From Sphaerimonospora cavernae (GTDB lineage Bacteria > Actinomycetota > Actinomycetes > Streptosporangiales > Streptosporangiaceae): a stretch of 64,000 bases of DNA. Of the stretch, positions 28,801-37,340 are shown in pieces. The notes under the pieces were generated by a model. That model saw nothing but the letters and a program-made list of their open reading frames with translations. It did no database searches and was not told the DNA's origin. The DNA is taken from positions 39,231 to 103,230 of the forward strand of contig NZ_JBHMQT010000054.1 of the NCBI RefSeq assembly GCF_042435035.1, read 5' to 3'. A program made the position numbers and the translations under genes. Within the stretch, counting starts at the first letter, position 1. The number at the start of each line of letters is the position of its first letter.

Positions 28801-29333
28801 AGCGCGCGGGCCCGGTCGTCGCGGCGTTCCGCCACCGCGCGGCCGACGTCCGAGCGGGGACCGAGCAGCACCGTCAGCCGCGGCCCGCAGCCCCCGACGC
28901 CGGCCCCGACGCCGGCCCCGACGCCGACCGTGCCGACGGCGTGTTCGGCCACCGTCTCCGGCGTGACATACGGCTCGCCGCGCTCTCCGAGTCGATGGGC
29001 GGCCGTGACCAGCCGGCACAGCGTCGCCCAGCCGTCGGACCGGGCCAGCACGACGATCCGCCGCGGCTCGCCGTTCCCGCCGCGTTTCCCACCGCCCGGG
29101 ACCGACACGGCATGGCCGTCGCGGAGGACGAGGTCGACGCCGACGATCGGCGTGATGCCCCTGCCGTGACACGCCTGGACGTGCTTGATCGCGCCGTAGA
29201 GGCCGTCGCGGTCGGTCAGCGCGAGCATGTCCATGCCATGCTCGGCCGCCCGCCGCGCGAGCGAGTCCGGGAAGGCCGTGCCGTACCTGAGGGAGTAGGC
29301 AGAAGCCGTATGAAGGTGGATGAAGGGGGCCAT
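25767..29333 (-). CDS. dnaE2: Error-prone DNA polymerase DnaE2
   Basis: 1188 residues. The PHP domain starts FIHLHTASAYSLRYGTAFP with its own HLHTASAYS; TDRDGLYG and later KDGREMARVAL follow. The polymerase centre shows PDIDVDVESARR and SGAGSLVNYLIGIGDVDP, and GFCKAHAAAFALPTYQSAWLKRHH. The OB-fold and C-terminal LWHASSGSSG ending are those of actinobacterial DnaE2. It makes damage-induced mutagenic bypass polymerase activity, usually with ImuB/ImuA; neither imuA nor imuB is visible here. It is the second gene of an SOS-boxed operon with DUF6504 40 bases upstream. Confidence 0.95.
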   Translation of the reverse strand: MAPFIHLHTASAYSLRYGTAFPDSLARRAAEHGMDMLALTDRDGLYGAIKHVQACHGRGITPIVGVDLVLRDGHAVSVPGGGKRGGNGEPRRIVVLARSDGWATLCRLVTAAHRLGERGEPYVTPETVAEHAVGTVGVGAGVGAGVGGCGPRLTVLLGPRSDVGRAVAERRDDRARALLDAWRSAVPDVAVEVTDLYGYRDANTATRMLGLAYSMGVPAVLTNDVRYLDAADHQVGNVLDAARRLVPLHPRHVDHPTAHAYLKDGREMARVALRICGGDLDLAERLLGETRRVAERCALDPVEIVPLLDGENPRLHLPEIGEDPVPLLRRRCEDGLRRRGLSRPGSARTADARGRLAAELAIIEKKRLSGYFITVADITDLIRSMGVRCAIRGSGAGSLVNYLIGIGDVDPLEHGLLMERFLSEGRRGLPDIDVDVESARRLDCYRAILGRYGETGVACVSMMETYRARSAIRDVGAAMGLPPHEIDVIAKAFPHVRAGQIRAALSDLPELRDSGLNDRSLETVFRLAERLDGLPRHIALHPCGVLIGNSTLRDRTPVERSMLDFPMSQFDKDDVEAAGLLKLDVLGVRMQSAMAYSLREIERVDGRKIDLDSVPRDDRDAYDLIRTGRTLGCFQIESPGQRELVAKLEPRTMHDLIVDISLFRPGPVNSDMVTPYLEARHGFREPDYPHEKLREPLRETHGVVVFHEQVLRVIDVMTGCGLSEAEKARRALGTPDGREAVRAWFVPLARGSGFAPDVVERAWRVLDAFGGFGFCKAHAAAFALPTYQSAWLKRHHAAAFFAGVLTHEPGMYPGRVILDEARQCGVDILPLDVNHSGGTWLVERTPATGHSETGHAGIGRGYGLRVPFSAVKGVSEAEVERMAAGQPYTSLADFWERARPSRPVTERIVEVGGLDALHGLRPGEPRWRPGELTRRDLIAQVGALDRASGPGTAGQLPMGFAERVVPGELPEMSEAEAVEAELATLGMDVSRHVIGFHDELLDAIGVTRSRYLLRRRNGAEILVAGAKVATQTPAIRSGQRVIFTTLDDSTGLIDLTFFESVQAHTAATVFGSWLLVAKGVVRRTGARAVSLRALNCWNLLDLDRLWRDHGIDAVRAVLSEAPAPPSAAGAGVGGRPIEYANGYRLSPYSDIGPAPGVREGRFLRHPEEPQRRLWHASSGSSGPTPSAR

Positions 29334-29373
29334 CAGGGCCCTCCCACCGCGTCTCGCGTCCGGAACTTTTCCA

Positions 29374-29640
29374 TCAGTCCCATGCCCTCAGCAGGAGCCA
29401 GACACCGCCGGCGGAGTCAAAACGCAGCTCATAAGTTCCGATCTCCCGGCCGTCCGCGGCCGCCACCCGCCAGAAACGCCGCTCGCCGGGGTCGTTGTCG
29501 GAGGTCTTCCACCACTCGCGGGCGACCACCCAGTGGTCCTGCACCTCACGGATGGTGTAGAGCCGATCACGCCAGACGAACTGGACCGGCTGCCCGCCCC
29601 TGGTCCATACCTCGATCGGATCGCCGTAAAGCTTGCTCAA
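29374..29640 (-). CDS. DUF6504 family protein
   Basis: 88 residues from a TTG at 29640 with GGGAGAAG four bases upstream; a longer frame to 29706 has no site. Sequence LSKLYGDPIEVWTRGGQPVQFVWRD, then HWVVAREWWKTSD and RRFWRVAAADGREIGTYELR, matches the small DUF6504 proteins that sit beside ImuB/DnaE2 in actinobacteria. The tryptophan-rich core suggests a compact nucleic-acid-associated fold. Co-directional with dnaE2, and under the LexA box upstream. Confidence 0.82.
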   Translation of the reverse strand: MSKLYGDPIEVWTRGGQPVQFVWRDRLYTIREVQDHWVVAREWWKTSDNDPGERRFWRVAAADGREIGTYELRFDSAGGVWLLLRAWD

Positions 29641-29717
29641 GGCACTTCTCCCTGTGGCTCTCCCTGCCACCCGGGGGAAGACGGGCGGATCGACCGGCGA
29701 AGTCACTCGCCGCTACT

Positions 29718-29733
29718 TCGAACATACGTTCCC
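29718..29733 (-). promoter_or_regulatory. LexA (SOS) box for the DUF6504-dnaE2 operon
   Basis: TCGAACATACGTTCCC matches the Gram-positive LexA operator consensus CGAACRNRYGTTYC at every defined position. It lies 78 bases upstream of the DUF6504 start on the minus strand. Repression by LexA would make dnaE2 DNA-damage inducible, as known for mycobacterial and other actinobacterial dnaE2 genes. Confidence 0.85.
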
Positions 29734-29813
29734 CAGCAGCCCGAACGCAAGTCGCCACACCTCAAGGGCAGGCCCACACCGGCGGGGCCGGGGTGGCTGA
29801 GTCAGACGCCGAT

Positions 29814-29845
29814 GGGCCCGGCCGGTCGTTTCGCCGGCCGGGCCC
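29814..29845. terminator. Hairpin terminator, 12-bp perfect stem
   Basis: GGGCCCGGCCGG, an eight-base loop TCGTTTCG, then CCGGCCGGGCCC. It lies between the kamA gene 3' end (29879) and the dnaE2 operon, and can stop transcription leaving kamA on the minus strand. Confidence 0.7.
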
Positions 29846-29878
29846 TGTTGTCCGTCGCGGGATCGGGCTGACCACCCG

Positions 29879-31222
29879 TCAGGGCGAACCGTTCGCCGAC
29901 TTCAGATCCTCGAAGGGGAACCGGTCGGCGAAGGCGGGCTCGAGGTCGTCGAGCCAGATCGCTTCGGGATCATATTTGGCGAAGAAGGGCTGGTTGACCA
30001 GGCTGGAGTCCCGGCACTGGATGAGGTGCAGCGCGAAGACCTTCTCGCCGGACAGCTCCACGACACCGTCGACGCAGACCTTGCCCGGAGTCGCCGACAT
30101 CGAGGGGCCGCGCACCGTGCGAGCCAGGCCGGAAACGTTCCGGTAGGCGTCCCGGAAGATCTGTTGGGCCCGGGCGAGCGGCACCGCGAAGTAGTCCTGC
30201 GGGCCGGTGTCGCGCTCGACGAACATGTAGTAGGGGATCATCCCCATGCGGGTCTGCTGCCGCCACATGCTCTCCCAGAGCACCGCATCGTCGTTGATCG
30301 AGCGGATCAGCGGGGCCTGGGTACGGATGATCGCACCGGTGTCGCGGATCCGGCGCACCGCCTCCCCCACCGCTGGGGACGCCAACTCCCGTGGGTGGGT
30401 GAAGTGCGCCATGAAGGCGAGGTTCCGGCCCGACCGCACCACCTTCTCGAACAGGCGCAGCATGTCGTCGGCATCCGGGTCGGTGAGGAACTTGTACGGC
30501 CAGTAGGCCAGGGACTTGGTGCCGATCCGGATGGACTCCAGCTGCTCCAGATCCAGCAGCGGCTCGATGTGCCTGCTCAGCACGGACGCCCTCATGATCA
30601 TCGGGTCGCCGCCGGTGAACAGGACACCGGTGATCCCCGGGTGCGCCAGCAGGTACTCCTTCAACCTGCCGACATCCTCGGCGGCCATCTTCAGATCGGG
30701 CTCGCCGACGAACTGCGCCCAGCGGAAGCAGTAGGTGCAGTACGCGTGGCAGGTCTGCCCCTGCCTGGGGAAGAACAGCGCCGTCTCGTCGTACTTGTGC
30801 TGGACGCCGGGCAGTTCGTCTCCGGCGAAGGTGGGGACGTTGAGCTGCAGTTGCCCGGCCGGATGCGGATTGAGCTTCCTGCGCACCGCCGTCGCCGCGG
30901 CGGCGACCTCACCCGTGGGCGCCTGCCGGCGCAGCAGGTCCGCGAGGTGGGCCACATCCTCCGGAGGAAGCATGTCCTCCTGCGGGAAGATCAGCCGGTA
31001 GATCGGATCGTCCGGCGCGGCATGCCAGTCGATCAGCTCGTCGACGACGTAGTTGTTCGTGCGGAAGGGCAGCACTGTGGCCACGGCCCGGGCGGCGACC
31101 CGCTGATCGGGGGTCAGCCCGGCCCGTGCCAGGAGCTCGTCCAGATGTCTCGAGGTGAATACGCGGAATTTGGGGGACAGGGTCGGTGCAGCCGAGGGTG
31201 CGGCATCGTAAATCAAGGTCAC
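29879..31222 (-). CDS. KamA-family radical SAM protein (lysine 2,3-aminomutase-like)
   Basis: 447 residues. The radical-SAM cluster site is CHAYCTYC (Cys158, 162, 165), followed by FRWAQFVGEPDLKM. A GGDPMIM loop (SAM/PLP region) and IRTQAPLIRSIND segment are typical of lysine 2,3-aminomutase relatives; the PLP-binding Lys should lie in the GPSMSATPGKVCVDG region. The catalytic family is firm. Whether it makes beta-lysine, or modifies a protein as EpmB does, cannot be told: no beta-lysine pathway genes, no EF-P or EpmA-like gene are nearby. Confidence 0.88.
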   Translation of the reverse strand: MTLIYDAAPSAAPTLSPKFRVFTSRHLDELLARAGLTPDQRVAARAVATVLPFRTNNYVVDELIDWHAAPDDPIYRLIFPQEDMLPPEDVAHLADLLRRQAPTGEVAAAATAVRRKLNPHPAGQLQLNVPTFAGDELPGVQHKYDETALFFPRQGQTCHAYCTYCFRWAQFVGEPDLKMAAEDVGRLKEYLLAHPGITGVLFTGGDPMIMRASVLSRHIEPLLDLEQLESIRIGTKSLAYWPYKFLTDPDADDMLRLFEKVVRSGRNLAFMAHFTHPRELASPAVGEAVRRIRDTGAIIRTQAPLIRSINDDAVLWESMWRQQTRMGMIPYYMFVERDTGPQDYFAVPLARAQQIFRDAYRNVSGLARTVRGPSMSATPGKVCVDGVVELSGEKVFALHLIQCRDSSLVNQPFFAKYDPEAIWLDDLEPAFADRFPFEDLKSANGSP

Positions 31223-31596
31223 CGTGGGGCGTTCCTTGGGATCGGAAGCGGGGAACCTACACGATCACGGCACCGGCGAGGCGCTCGCAATCCCTTCCCA
31301 TTTGAACAGATGTCACGCCTTTTGTCATGTTTGTCGTTTTTTGCACCGTTCCACCGATATCAGTGAGGCGTGAGTGACGCCGGAGACAGGCCGGATCTCG
31401 GCGCGACCAAGAACGACGCAGGGCCACCCGTCAATGGACCGTGAAACTTTCATCCGTACGGCTCGGCCCGGCGGCCGGCTCCGCCACGAGCGCTTGACGT
31501 CGGGCCGATCAATTTGTCCGGTTCTTCGCCAATTGCTCGCCGATCGTTCAGAATGAAATCGCAGGGTCAGCGAAGAATCACCGGTTAGGAGAAACG
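31223..31596. other. Intergenic region with possible promoters
   Basis: 374 bases with no gene. It is locally AT-richer near 31290-31340 (TTTTGTCATGTTTGTCGTTTTTTGC), which may be the kamA promoter region, and near 31480-31520, where TTGACG is followed by an AT-rich patch that may drive the DUF1707 gene. Confidence 0.45.
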
Positions 31597-32007
31597 ATGA
31601 CCCCCTACGGCCCCCGGACGAATCCTCACAACGATCTCATCCGGGTGGGCGACGCCGAACGGGACGCGGTGACGACGATGCTCCACGAGGCGTTCAGCGA
31701 AGGCCGGCTCAACTCTCACGAACTGGACCAACGCCTGGACGCGGCGCTCAACGCCCGCACCCGACGCGATCTCGACGTCCTCATCTTCGACCTGCCGCAG
31801 GCACAGTCGGTTCCCCAGCGGCGGCCCGCGTCCCGGCCGCACCCGGCCGGCCTGCCGCACGCCCTCGCGGTCGCGGGAATCGCCACCGCCCTGGGACTGG
31901 CGCTTCTGCTGACGACGGGCCACTTCCCCCTCTTGCCTCCCATCATCGTGGCGGTGCTGCTCGCCAACCGCCACCTGTGGCGAGGCCATCGCGGCCGCAG
32001 GTGCTGA
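31597..32007 (+). CDS. DUF1707 (SHOCT-like) domain membrane protein
   Basis: 136 residues from an ATG with TAGGAGA upstream. The DUF1707 motif is IRVGDAERDAVTTMLHEAFSEGRL...LDQRLDAALNARTRRDLDVL, ending in DLP. It is followed by one or two membrane helices (GIATALGLALLLTTGHFP...PPIIVAVLLA). DUF1707 proteins bind nearby membrane or regulatory partners; no partner is evident. Confidence 0.85.
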   Translation: MTPYGPRTNPHNDLIRVGDAERDAVTTMLHEAFSEGRLNSHELDQRLDAALNARTRRDLDVLIFDLPQAQSVPQRRPASRPHPAGLPHALAVAGIATALGLALLLTTGHFPLLPPIIVAVLLANRHLWRGHRGRRC

Positions 32008-32151
32008 TCGCCTCAGGGCTGCGGACGAGCGGACGAGGGCAGCCCGCAGAGGTCGTACGTCCTCCTCATCGATGACGAAGGTCCGGTCCCCGGAGAGGCA
32101 GCGGAGCGCCAGCATCGATACGACGTGTGTCGCCCAAGGAAGGGACGGATC

Positions 32152-32559
32152 ATGGTGCGGTCGAGACGAGCCCGTCTTCCCCTCGTCTACTCATGCTCGG
32201 GCTGTTCCAGCGCCGCGCAGATGGCCAACGATCTGGCCCTGCGCCTCGACCGCATGGGGCTGGCGGAGATGTCGTGCATCGCCGGCGTCGGCGGGGACGT
32301 GCCGTCCCTCGTGCGGGTGGCCACCTCCGGACGGCCGATCCTCGCTCTCGACGGCTGTCCCCTGATGTGCGTGCTCGCCACTTTGAAGCGCCATGACGTG
32401 GTCCCCGACGAGCACGTCATGCTGGGCACGTACGGCGTGCCCAAGCGCAAGCACATCGACTACGACTCCGAGCAGGCCGAGACCGTGCTCGCACCGGTCG
32501 TCGAGGCCGCTCACCGACTGGCCTCGCCCGACCCTGCCGGCAAGGCGATGACTGCCTGA
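32152..32559 (+). CDS. DGC-domain putative zinc-binding protein
   Basis: 135 residues from the ATG at 32152 with GGAAGGGA upstream. The signature YSCSGCSSAAQMANDLALRL and IAGVGGDVPSLVRVA, with DGCPLMCV further on, is the DGC (PF08859-type) pattern: three Cys pairs that probably bind a metal. It ends in GVPKRKHIDYDSEQ. The role is unknown; such proteins often accompany metal or redox genes. Confidence 0.8.
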   Translation: MVRSRRARLPLVYSCSGCSSAAQMANDLALRLDRMGLAEMSCIAGVGGDVPSLVRVATSGRPILALDGCPLMCVLATLKRHDVVPDEHVMLGTYGVPKRKHIDYDSEQAETVLAPVVEAAHRLASPDPAGKAMTA

Positions 32560-32716
32560 TCACGCGGGTTGGATGCCGCTTGGCGGACGGCGGGGGAATT
32601 GGTGGCGAAGTGTGTGGGTTGAAACCTAGTTCGGGTTGAATCTGGGTTCGCGGAAATCGCGTGACCGCTGTCTCTCTCCATACCTGTCCGGGTCTCGTGA
32701 TCGCGAGGGGGTGGAC

Positions 32717-33697
32717 ATGACCGCTCAGTCGCTACCGCTCGCCGCGCATGAGCGGTTTCACACGCATGACCTCGATGAGGCCCGTGCACAGGTCACGGGC
32801 ACCCTCCCTGACTTCGGACTGCGCCTGGCGCAGCGCGAGACTCGGCTCGACGCCCGTATGAATGCGGTGAACTTCGACCGGACCGGGCTGTGCGCCCTCG
32901 ACTATGGAGCGGAGGTGCTGATCACGCCGCGCCCGTGGGAGAGCAGTTTTCTCGTCGCGATCCCGCTGGCCGGTGTCGCCGAGGTGGTCCAAGGCCGGGA
33001 CCGGCTCGTGTCCACGACGAAGCTCGCCTCCGTACTGTCACCGACGGATCGGCTGACCTTGCGATGGTCGGCCGGGAACCCGCAGCTCATGGTGCGCTTC
33101 GACCGCTCCGCACTCGAATCCCACCTCGGCAACATGCTGGGACGGCGACTTCGCGGGCCGATCTCCTTCTCCCTGGGCATGGACCTGACCCAGTCCTCGT
33201 CCCGGTCCTGGCTGTCGATCGTCGACCTGCTTCGCCGGGAGGCCGAGGCCGACGGCACCATGCTGGCCCAGCCGCTGGCTCTCAGGCAGATGGAGGACCT
33301 GCTCATGACGCAACTCCTGCTGGCCCAGCCCAACAATTACACGCCCGCGCTGCTCGGGGAACAGCCCCGCGTCGCACCGCCCACCGTGAAGCGGGCCATG
33401 GAACTCATCGAGGCGCACGCCCCCGAACCCCTCACGGTGGAGGACATCGCCGAGGCCGTCGGCGTCGGCACCCGGGCACTCCAGGACGGATTCCGCCGCC
33501 ACCTGGACACCACACCCATGGCCTACCTGCGGAACGTACGCCTCGACCGCGTCCACGCCGAACTGACCGTCGGCGCCCCCGGCACCACCACCGTCACCGA
33601 CATCGCCTTCCGCTGGGGCTTCGTCCACCTCGGCCGCTTCTCCACCGCCTACCGGCAGCGCTTCGGCCAGACCCCCTCCGACACACTGCGCCACTGA
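32717..33697 (+). CDS. AraC-family regulator, paralogue 1
   Basis: 326 residues from the ATG at 32717. An N-terminal sensing part (MTAQSLPLAAHERFHTHDL...), a middle segment, and two C-terminal HTH units ending in the AraC signature DIAFRWGFVHLGRFSTAYRQRFGQTPSDTLRH. The AraC fold matches the AraC_binding_2/ActS-type subgroup. The last 309 bases are almost identical to paralogue 2 (two mismatches), while the first two-thirds are only about 55% identical in protein. See finding on gene conversion. Confidence 0.9.
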   Translation: MTAQSLPLAAHERFHTHDLDEARAQVTGTLPDFGLRLAQRETRLDARMNAVNFDRTGLCALDYGAEVLITPRPWESSFLVAIPLAGVAEVVQGRDRLVSTTKLASVLSPTDRLTLRWSAGNPQLMVRFDRSALESHLGNMLGRRLRGPISFSLGMDLTQSSSRSWLSIVDLLRREAEADGTMLAQPLALRQMEDLLMTQLLLAQPNNYTPALLGEQPRVAPPTVKRAMELIEAHAPEPLTVEDIAEAVGVGTRALQDGFRRHLDTTPMAYLRNVRLDRVHAELTVGAPGTTTVTDIAFRWGFVHLGRFSTAYRQRFGQTPSDTLRH

Positions 33698-34001
33698 CCC
33701 CGTCCCGCCCGAGGGTCCGTGCAAGGGCCTCCCGACGGAGCCGGCGACGCCTGCCGTACGAAGCCAAAGGGCGATCGTTCTTTAACAAGAATTAGAGTTA
33801 TCACGGCTCGGCACCGGGAGAGAAATGATGAATATCGCACACCCGTTGCATCACAGGTAACAAGGGCGTGCATTACCGGTCAACTTCAACTTGCCGTCGA
33901 CTCGTATCATGCGAATTGAAACCACGTCGGCTGTGAATAAACGACCGCCGGCCCTTGGGGCGTAGTGCCGTCCGGACCGTCGATCCCGGGAGGAGGTGGA
34001 C
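33698..34001. other. Intergenic region between AraC paralogues
   Basis: 304 bases, notably AT-rich in 33780-33950 compared with flanking genes. It contains GAAATGATGAATATCGC and CAACTTCAACTTGCCGTCG stretches but no gene. It likely holds the promoter and operators of paralogue 2. Confidence 0.5.
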
Positions 34002-34979
34002 TTGACCGCTCAGACGCTCCCGCTCACCGAGCATGAGCGACTGCACACGCATGACGCCGACGAGGCCAGCGCAGAGGTCGGGAAGGCTCTTGCTCCCCAC
34101 AGGCTGCGCCTCGCGAAAGGGGCTCGGCTCGACGCCCGCCTGAACGGGATGATGTTCGAGCAGACCGGCCTGTTCTCCCTCGGCTATGGCGCGGAGGTGT
34201 CGATCTCGTTGGACGCGATGGAGAGTGCCTTCTTCGTCGAGATCCCGCTGACCGGTGTCGCCGAGGTGTCACACGGCCAAGAACAGATCGTGTCCACCAC
34301 TGGGCTCGCCTCTGTGCTGTCACCGACAGAGCGCATGACGATGCACTGGGCGGCCGAGAACTCGCAGCTCATCGCGCGATTCGACCGCCCCGCGCTGGAA
34401 ACCCGCCTCAGCCAGATGCTCGGCCGGCGACTGCGCAGGCCGCTCGTCTTCTCCCTGGGCATGGATTTCACCCAGCCCGCCTGCCGCTCGTGGCTGTCGC
34501 TCATCGAGTTGCTCAAGGTAGAGGCAGAAAACCCGGGCGGCATGCTGAGCCAGCCGCTGGCCGTCAAGCAGATGGAGGGGCTGCTGATGACGCAACTCCT
34601 GCTGGCGCAGCCCAACACCTACACCCCCGCGCTGCTCGGAGAGCAACCACGGGTCGCACCGCCCGTCGTGAAGCGGGCCATGGAACTCATCGAGGCGCAC
34701 GCCCCCGAACCCCTCACGGTGGAGGACATCGCCGAGGCCGTCGGCGTCGGCACCCGGGCACTCCAGGACGGATTCCGCCGCCACCTGGACACCACACCCA
34801 TGGCCTACCTGCGAGACGTACGCCTCGACCGCGTCCACGCCGAACTGACCGTCGGCGCCCCCGGCACCACCACCGTCACCGACATCGCCTTCCGCTGGGG
34901 CTTCGTCCACCTCGGCCGCTTCTCCACCGCCTACCGGCAGCGCTTCGGCCAGACCCCCTCCGACACACTGCGCCACTGA
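34002..34979 (+). CDS. AraC-family regulator, paralogue 2
   Basis: 325 residues from a TTG at 34002, five bases after AGGAGG; the equivalent start in paralogue 1 is ATG. A GTG at 33996 would lack spacing. It has the same layout as paralogue 1 (TAQTLPLTEHERLHTHDAD... and the identical AraC DNA-binding end). The two genes may now recognise the same operators while sensing different ligands. Convergent with the ATPase-like gene downstream. Confidence 0.88.
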   Translation: MTAQTLPLTEHERLHTHDADEASAEVGKALAPHRLRLAKGARLDARLNGMMFEQTGLFSLGYGAEVSISLDAMESAFFVEIPLTGVAEVSHGQEQIVSTTGLASVLSPTERMTMHWAAENSQLIARFDRPALETRLSQMLGRRLRRPLVFSLGMDFTQPACRSWLSLIELLKVEAENPGGMLSQPLAVKQMEGLLMTQLLLAQPNTYTPALLGEQPRVAPPVVKRAMELIEAHAPEPLTVEDIAEAVGVGTRALQDGFRRHLDTTPMAYLRDVRLDRVHAELTVGAPGTTTVTDIAFRWGFVHLGRFSTAYRQRFGQTPSDTLRH

Positions 34980-35006
34980 CCCCCGAAGCCGCTGACCCGG
35001 GAACGG

Positions 35007-35456
35007 TCAGAACGCCGGCAGGTCGGCCCAGCGGGTGATGACGCCGGAACGGCTGTCGGTGCCATACCGAACGGCCAGGGCCTTGACCAGGGCGCTGCCG
35101 CAGCCGAGTACGTCACGCCGGGGCGCGACGCCCGGCCACACCGGCGCCAGCGCCGTCTCGGTCTCGACGATCTCGACGCGGACCACCGTACGCACGCCGT
35201 CGCGGCGCAGGGAGAGCCGCAACTCGGCCGGCGGCAGGCCGTGCATGACGGAGTCGGTGACAAGGTCGGAGATCGCCAGCAGGGCCTCCTGCGCGGCGGC
35301 GGCGGGGATCCCCCAGGCTGCCAGCACGCCCTGCGCACAGCGGCGCACCATGCCGACTCCCTCGGGGAGGTGCGGCAATTCACATGTGTACATGTTCTTG
35401 AACGGCGGCGCCGTGACGACGGCGGCCGAGCCGTCGATGGTCGGGCAGTTCATCAT
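35007..35456 (-). CDS. ATP-binding (HATPase/RsbW-like) regulatory protein
   Basis: 149 residues from the ATG at 35456, which follows GAGGAG by six bases. It contains AISDLVTDSVMHG (the N-box ELxxNAxxH-like motif, here DLVTDSVMHG) and GCGSALVKALAVRYG near the G-box. This is the family of anti-sigma-type GHKL kinases such as RsbW that actinomycetes have in many copies. The partner is unknown. An unusual Cys-rich N-terminus (MMNCPTIDG). Confidence 0.78.
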   Translation of the reverse strand: MMNCPTIDGSAAVVTAPPFKNMYTCELPHLPEGVGMVRRCAQGVLAAWGIPAAAAQEALLAISDLVTDSVMHGLPPAELRLSLRRDGVRTVVRVEIVETETALAPVWPGVAPRRDVLGCGSALVKALAVRYGTDSRSGVITRWADLPAF

Positions 35457-35703
35457 GCTGTGCTCCTCGGTCACCGGCGAGACGCCCTCCCCCCTCCGCC
35501 CTGCCACGCCCCCCGATACAGGGTCCACATGGACGGAAAGACTGTTCTGCATTGAAGAGTAGGCAGGGGTGCCATGACCGGCTATCCGCCGTACGAGGGC
35601 CGCTATCCGGATAGCGAACGACAGCCCGGCTCTCCGCCCCGCTCCGGCCGTGAGACGCTCACATGGCGAAGGACAGCCGGCCTCAGAACGGAAACGCCAC
35701 GGC

Positions 35704-37266
35704 ATGAACGACATGGATCACGAGACCGCGGCAGGGCACGGCTCCTCGCGGCGAGACGACCCACCGCACTATGACGTGGTCATCATGGGCGCGGGCCTTT
35801 CCGGGATCGGTGCCGCGTACCGGCTGCAGACCGAGTGCCCGGGGAAGACGTATGCGATCCTCGAGGCCCGCGATTCGATCGGCGGCACCTGGGACCTGTT
35901 CCGCTATCCGGGCGTCCGCTCCGACTCCGACATGTTCACCCTCGGATATCAGTTCAAGCCGTGGCACGGGACGAAGGCGCTGGCCGACGGTGAGACGATC
36001 CTGTCCTATGTCCGCCAGACGGCGGCCGAGTTCGACATCGAACGGCGGATCCGGTTCGCGAGCAGGGTCGTCGGGGCCGACTTCGACACCGCCACCGCCA
36101 CCTGGACCCTGACCGTTGAGCGGCGCGGCGCTGCGGGGATCTCCCAGCACACCGTCACCTGCGGCTTCCTGTACTCGTGCGCCGGCTACTACGACTACGA
36201 CCGGGGGCACGAGCCCGCGTTTCCCGGCGTCGAGGACTTCGCCGGGACCGTCGTGCATCCCCAGTTCTGGCCGGGCGACCTCGACTACGCCGGCGAACGG
36301 GTGGTCGTCATCGGCTCCGGCGCCACCGCCGTGACCATCGTCCCGGCCATGGCCGAACAGGCCGGGCACGTCACCATGCTGCAGCGCACCCCCACCTGGA
36401 TCGCGTCGCTCTCCGGGCGGGACAAGTTCGCCGACTGGTGCCGGCGAAGGCTGCCTTCGAAGGTCGCTCACCGGCTGGTCCGTACGAAGAACATCGCCTT
36501 CGGCACCGTTTCCTACCAGTGGTGCCGCCGATTCCCCGGGGCGGCGCGGCGGCTCCTCACCGGTCTGGCCGCGAAGGTCCTCGGCGACCGGCGGTTGGTG
36601 GCCGAACACTTCACGCCCCCGTACGACGTCTGGGACCAGCGGGTGTGCGCCATCCCCGACGGCGATCTGTTCCGGGCGGTCAAGGCCGGCCGCGCCGACG
36701 TGGTCACCGACCACATCGACCGGTTCGTCGCCGGGGGGATCCGCCTGAGATCCGGCCGCGTGCTCGAGGCCGACATCATCGTGACCGCCACCGGACTGCG
36801 GTTGCGGGCCTTCGGCGGCGTGGCGCCGGCCGTGGACGGGGTCGAGGTGGCGTTGCCCGAGCAGTTCGTGTGGCGTGGCGCGATGCTCACCGGCATTCCG
36901 AACTTCGCGATCTGCATCGGATACACCAACGCGTCCTGGACGCTGCGCGCCGACCTGACCTCGCGCCTGGTCTGCAAGGTGCTCAAGTGGATGGACCGGC
37001 ATGACTACGCCGCGGTCGTGCCGTACCCCGACCGCGAACTCGAGGAGCACCCGCTGCTGGATCTGGCCTCCGGTTACGTTCGGCGTTCCATCGACGACTT
37101 CCCCCGGCAGGGTCCCCGGGCGCCCTGGAGAATGCGGCAGAACTATGCGCTCGACGCCGCGACCACGATGCGTGCCAACCTGCGCCGCGGCCTCCGCCCC
37201 ACTCCCCGCCGCGCCCTGTGTCCCCCTGCCGGGATGTTCTCCGGGGAGGTGGGGAACAACGCGTGA
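35704..37266 (+). CDS. FAD-dependent (Baeyer-Villiger-type) monooxygenase
   Basis: 520 residues. The FAD site GAGLSGIGAAYRL (~25-37) and the NADPH-side GSGATAVTIVPAM (~205-217) are clear, as is the BVMO fingerprint FxGxxxHxxxWP (FAGTVVHPQFWP). The family includes EthA, which activates ethionamide. Substrate unknown. The start is the ATG at 35704; a ribosome site is weak. Confidence 0.9.
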   Translation: MNDMDHETAAGHGSSRRDDPPHYDVVIMGAGLSGIGAAYRLQTECPGKTYAILEARDSIGGTWDLFRYPGVRSDSDMFTLGYQFKPWHGTKALADGETILSYVRQTAAEFDIERRIRFASRVVGADFDTATATWTLTVERRGAAGISQHTVTCGFLYSCAGYYDYDRGHEPAFPGVEDFAGTVVHPQFWPGDLDYAGERVVVIGSGATAVTIVPAMAEQAGHVTMLQRTPTWIASLSGRDKFADWCRRRLPSKVAHRLVRTKNIAFGTVSYQWCRRFPGAARRLLTGLAAKVLGDRRLVAEHFTPPYDVWDQRVCAIPDGDLFRAVKAGRADVVTDHIDRFVAGGIRLRSGRVLEADIIVTATGLRLRAFGGVAPAVDGVEVALPEQFVWRGAMLTGIPNFAICIGYTNASWTLRADLTSRLVCKVLKWMDRHDYAAVVPYPDRELEEHPLLDLASGYVRRSIDDFPRQGPRAPWRMRQNYALDAATTMRANLRRGLRPTPRRALCPPAGMFSGEVGNNA

Positions 37267-37340
37267 GGGCGGTGGGTTTGGGGACGGCAGGGAGAGAACC
37301 CGCGGACGCCGTAGATTCCGCAGACAGACAGGAGCCCACC

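Noticed and set aside
27849..30146. Long plus-strand open frame opposite dnaE2 and kamA
   Set aside because: It is a shadow caused by high GC third positions of dnaE2; it has no family motifs and no ribosome site.
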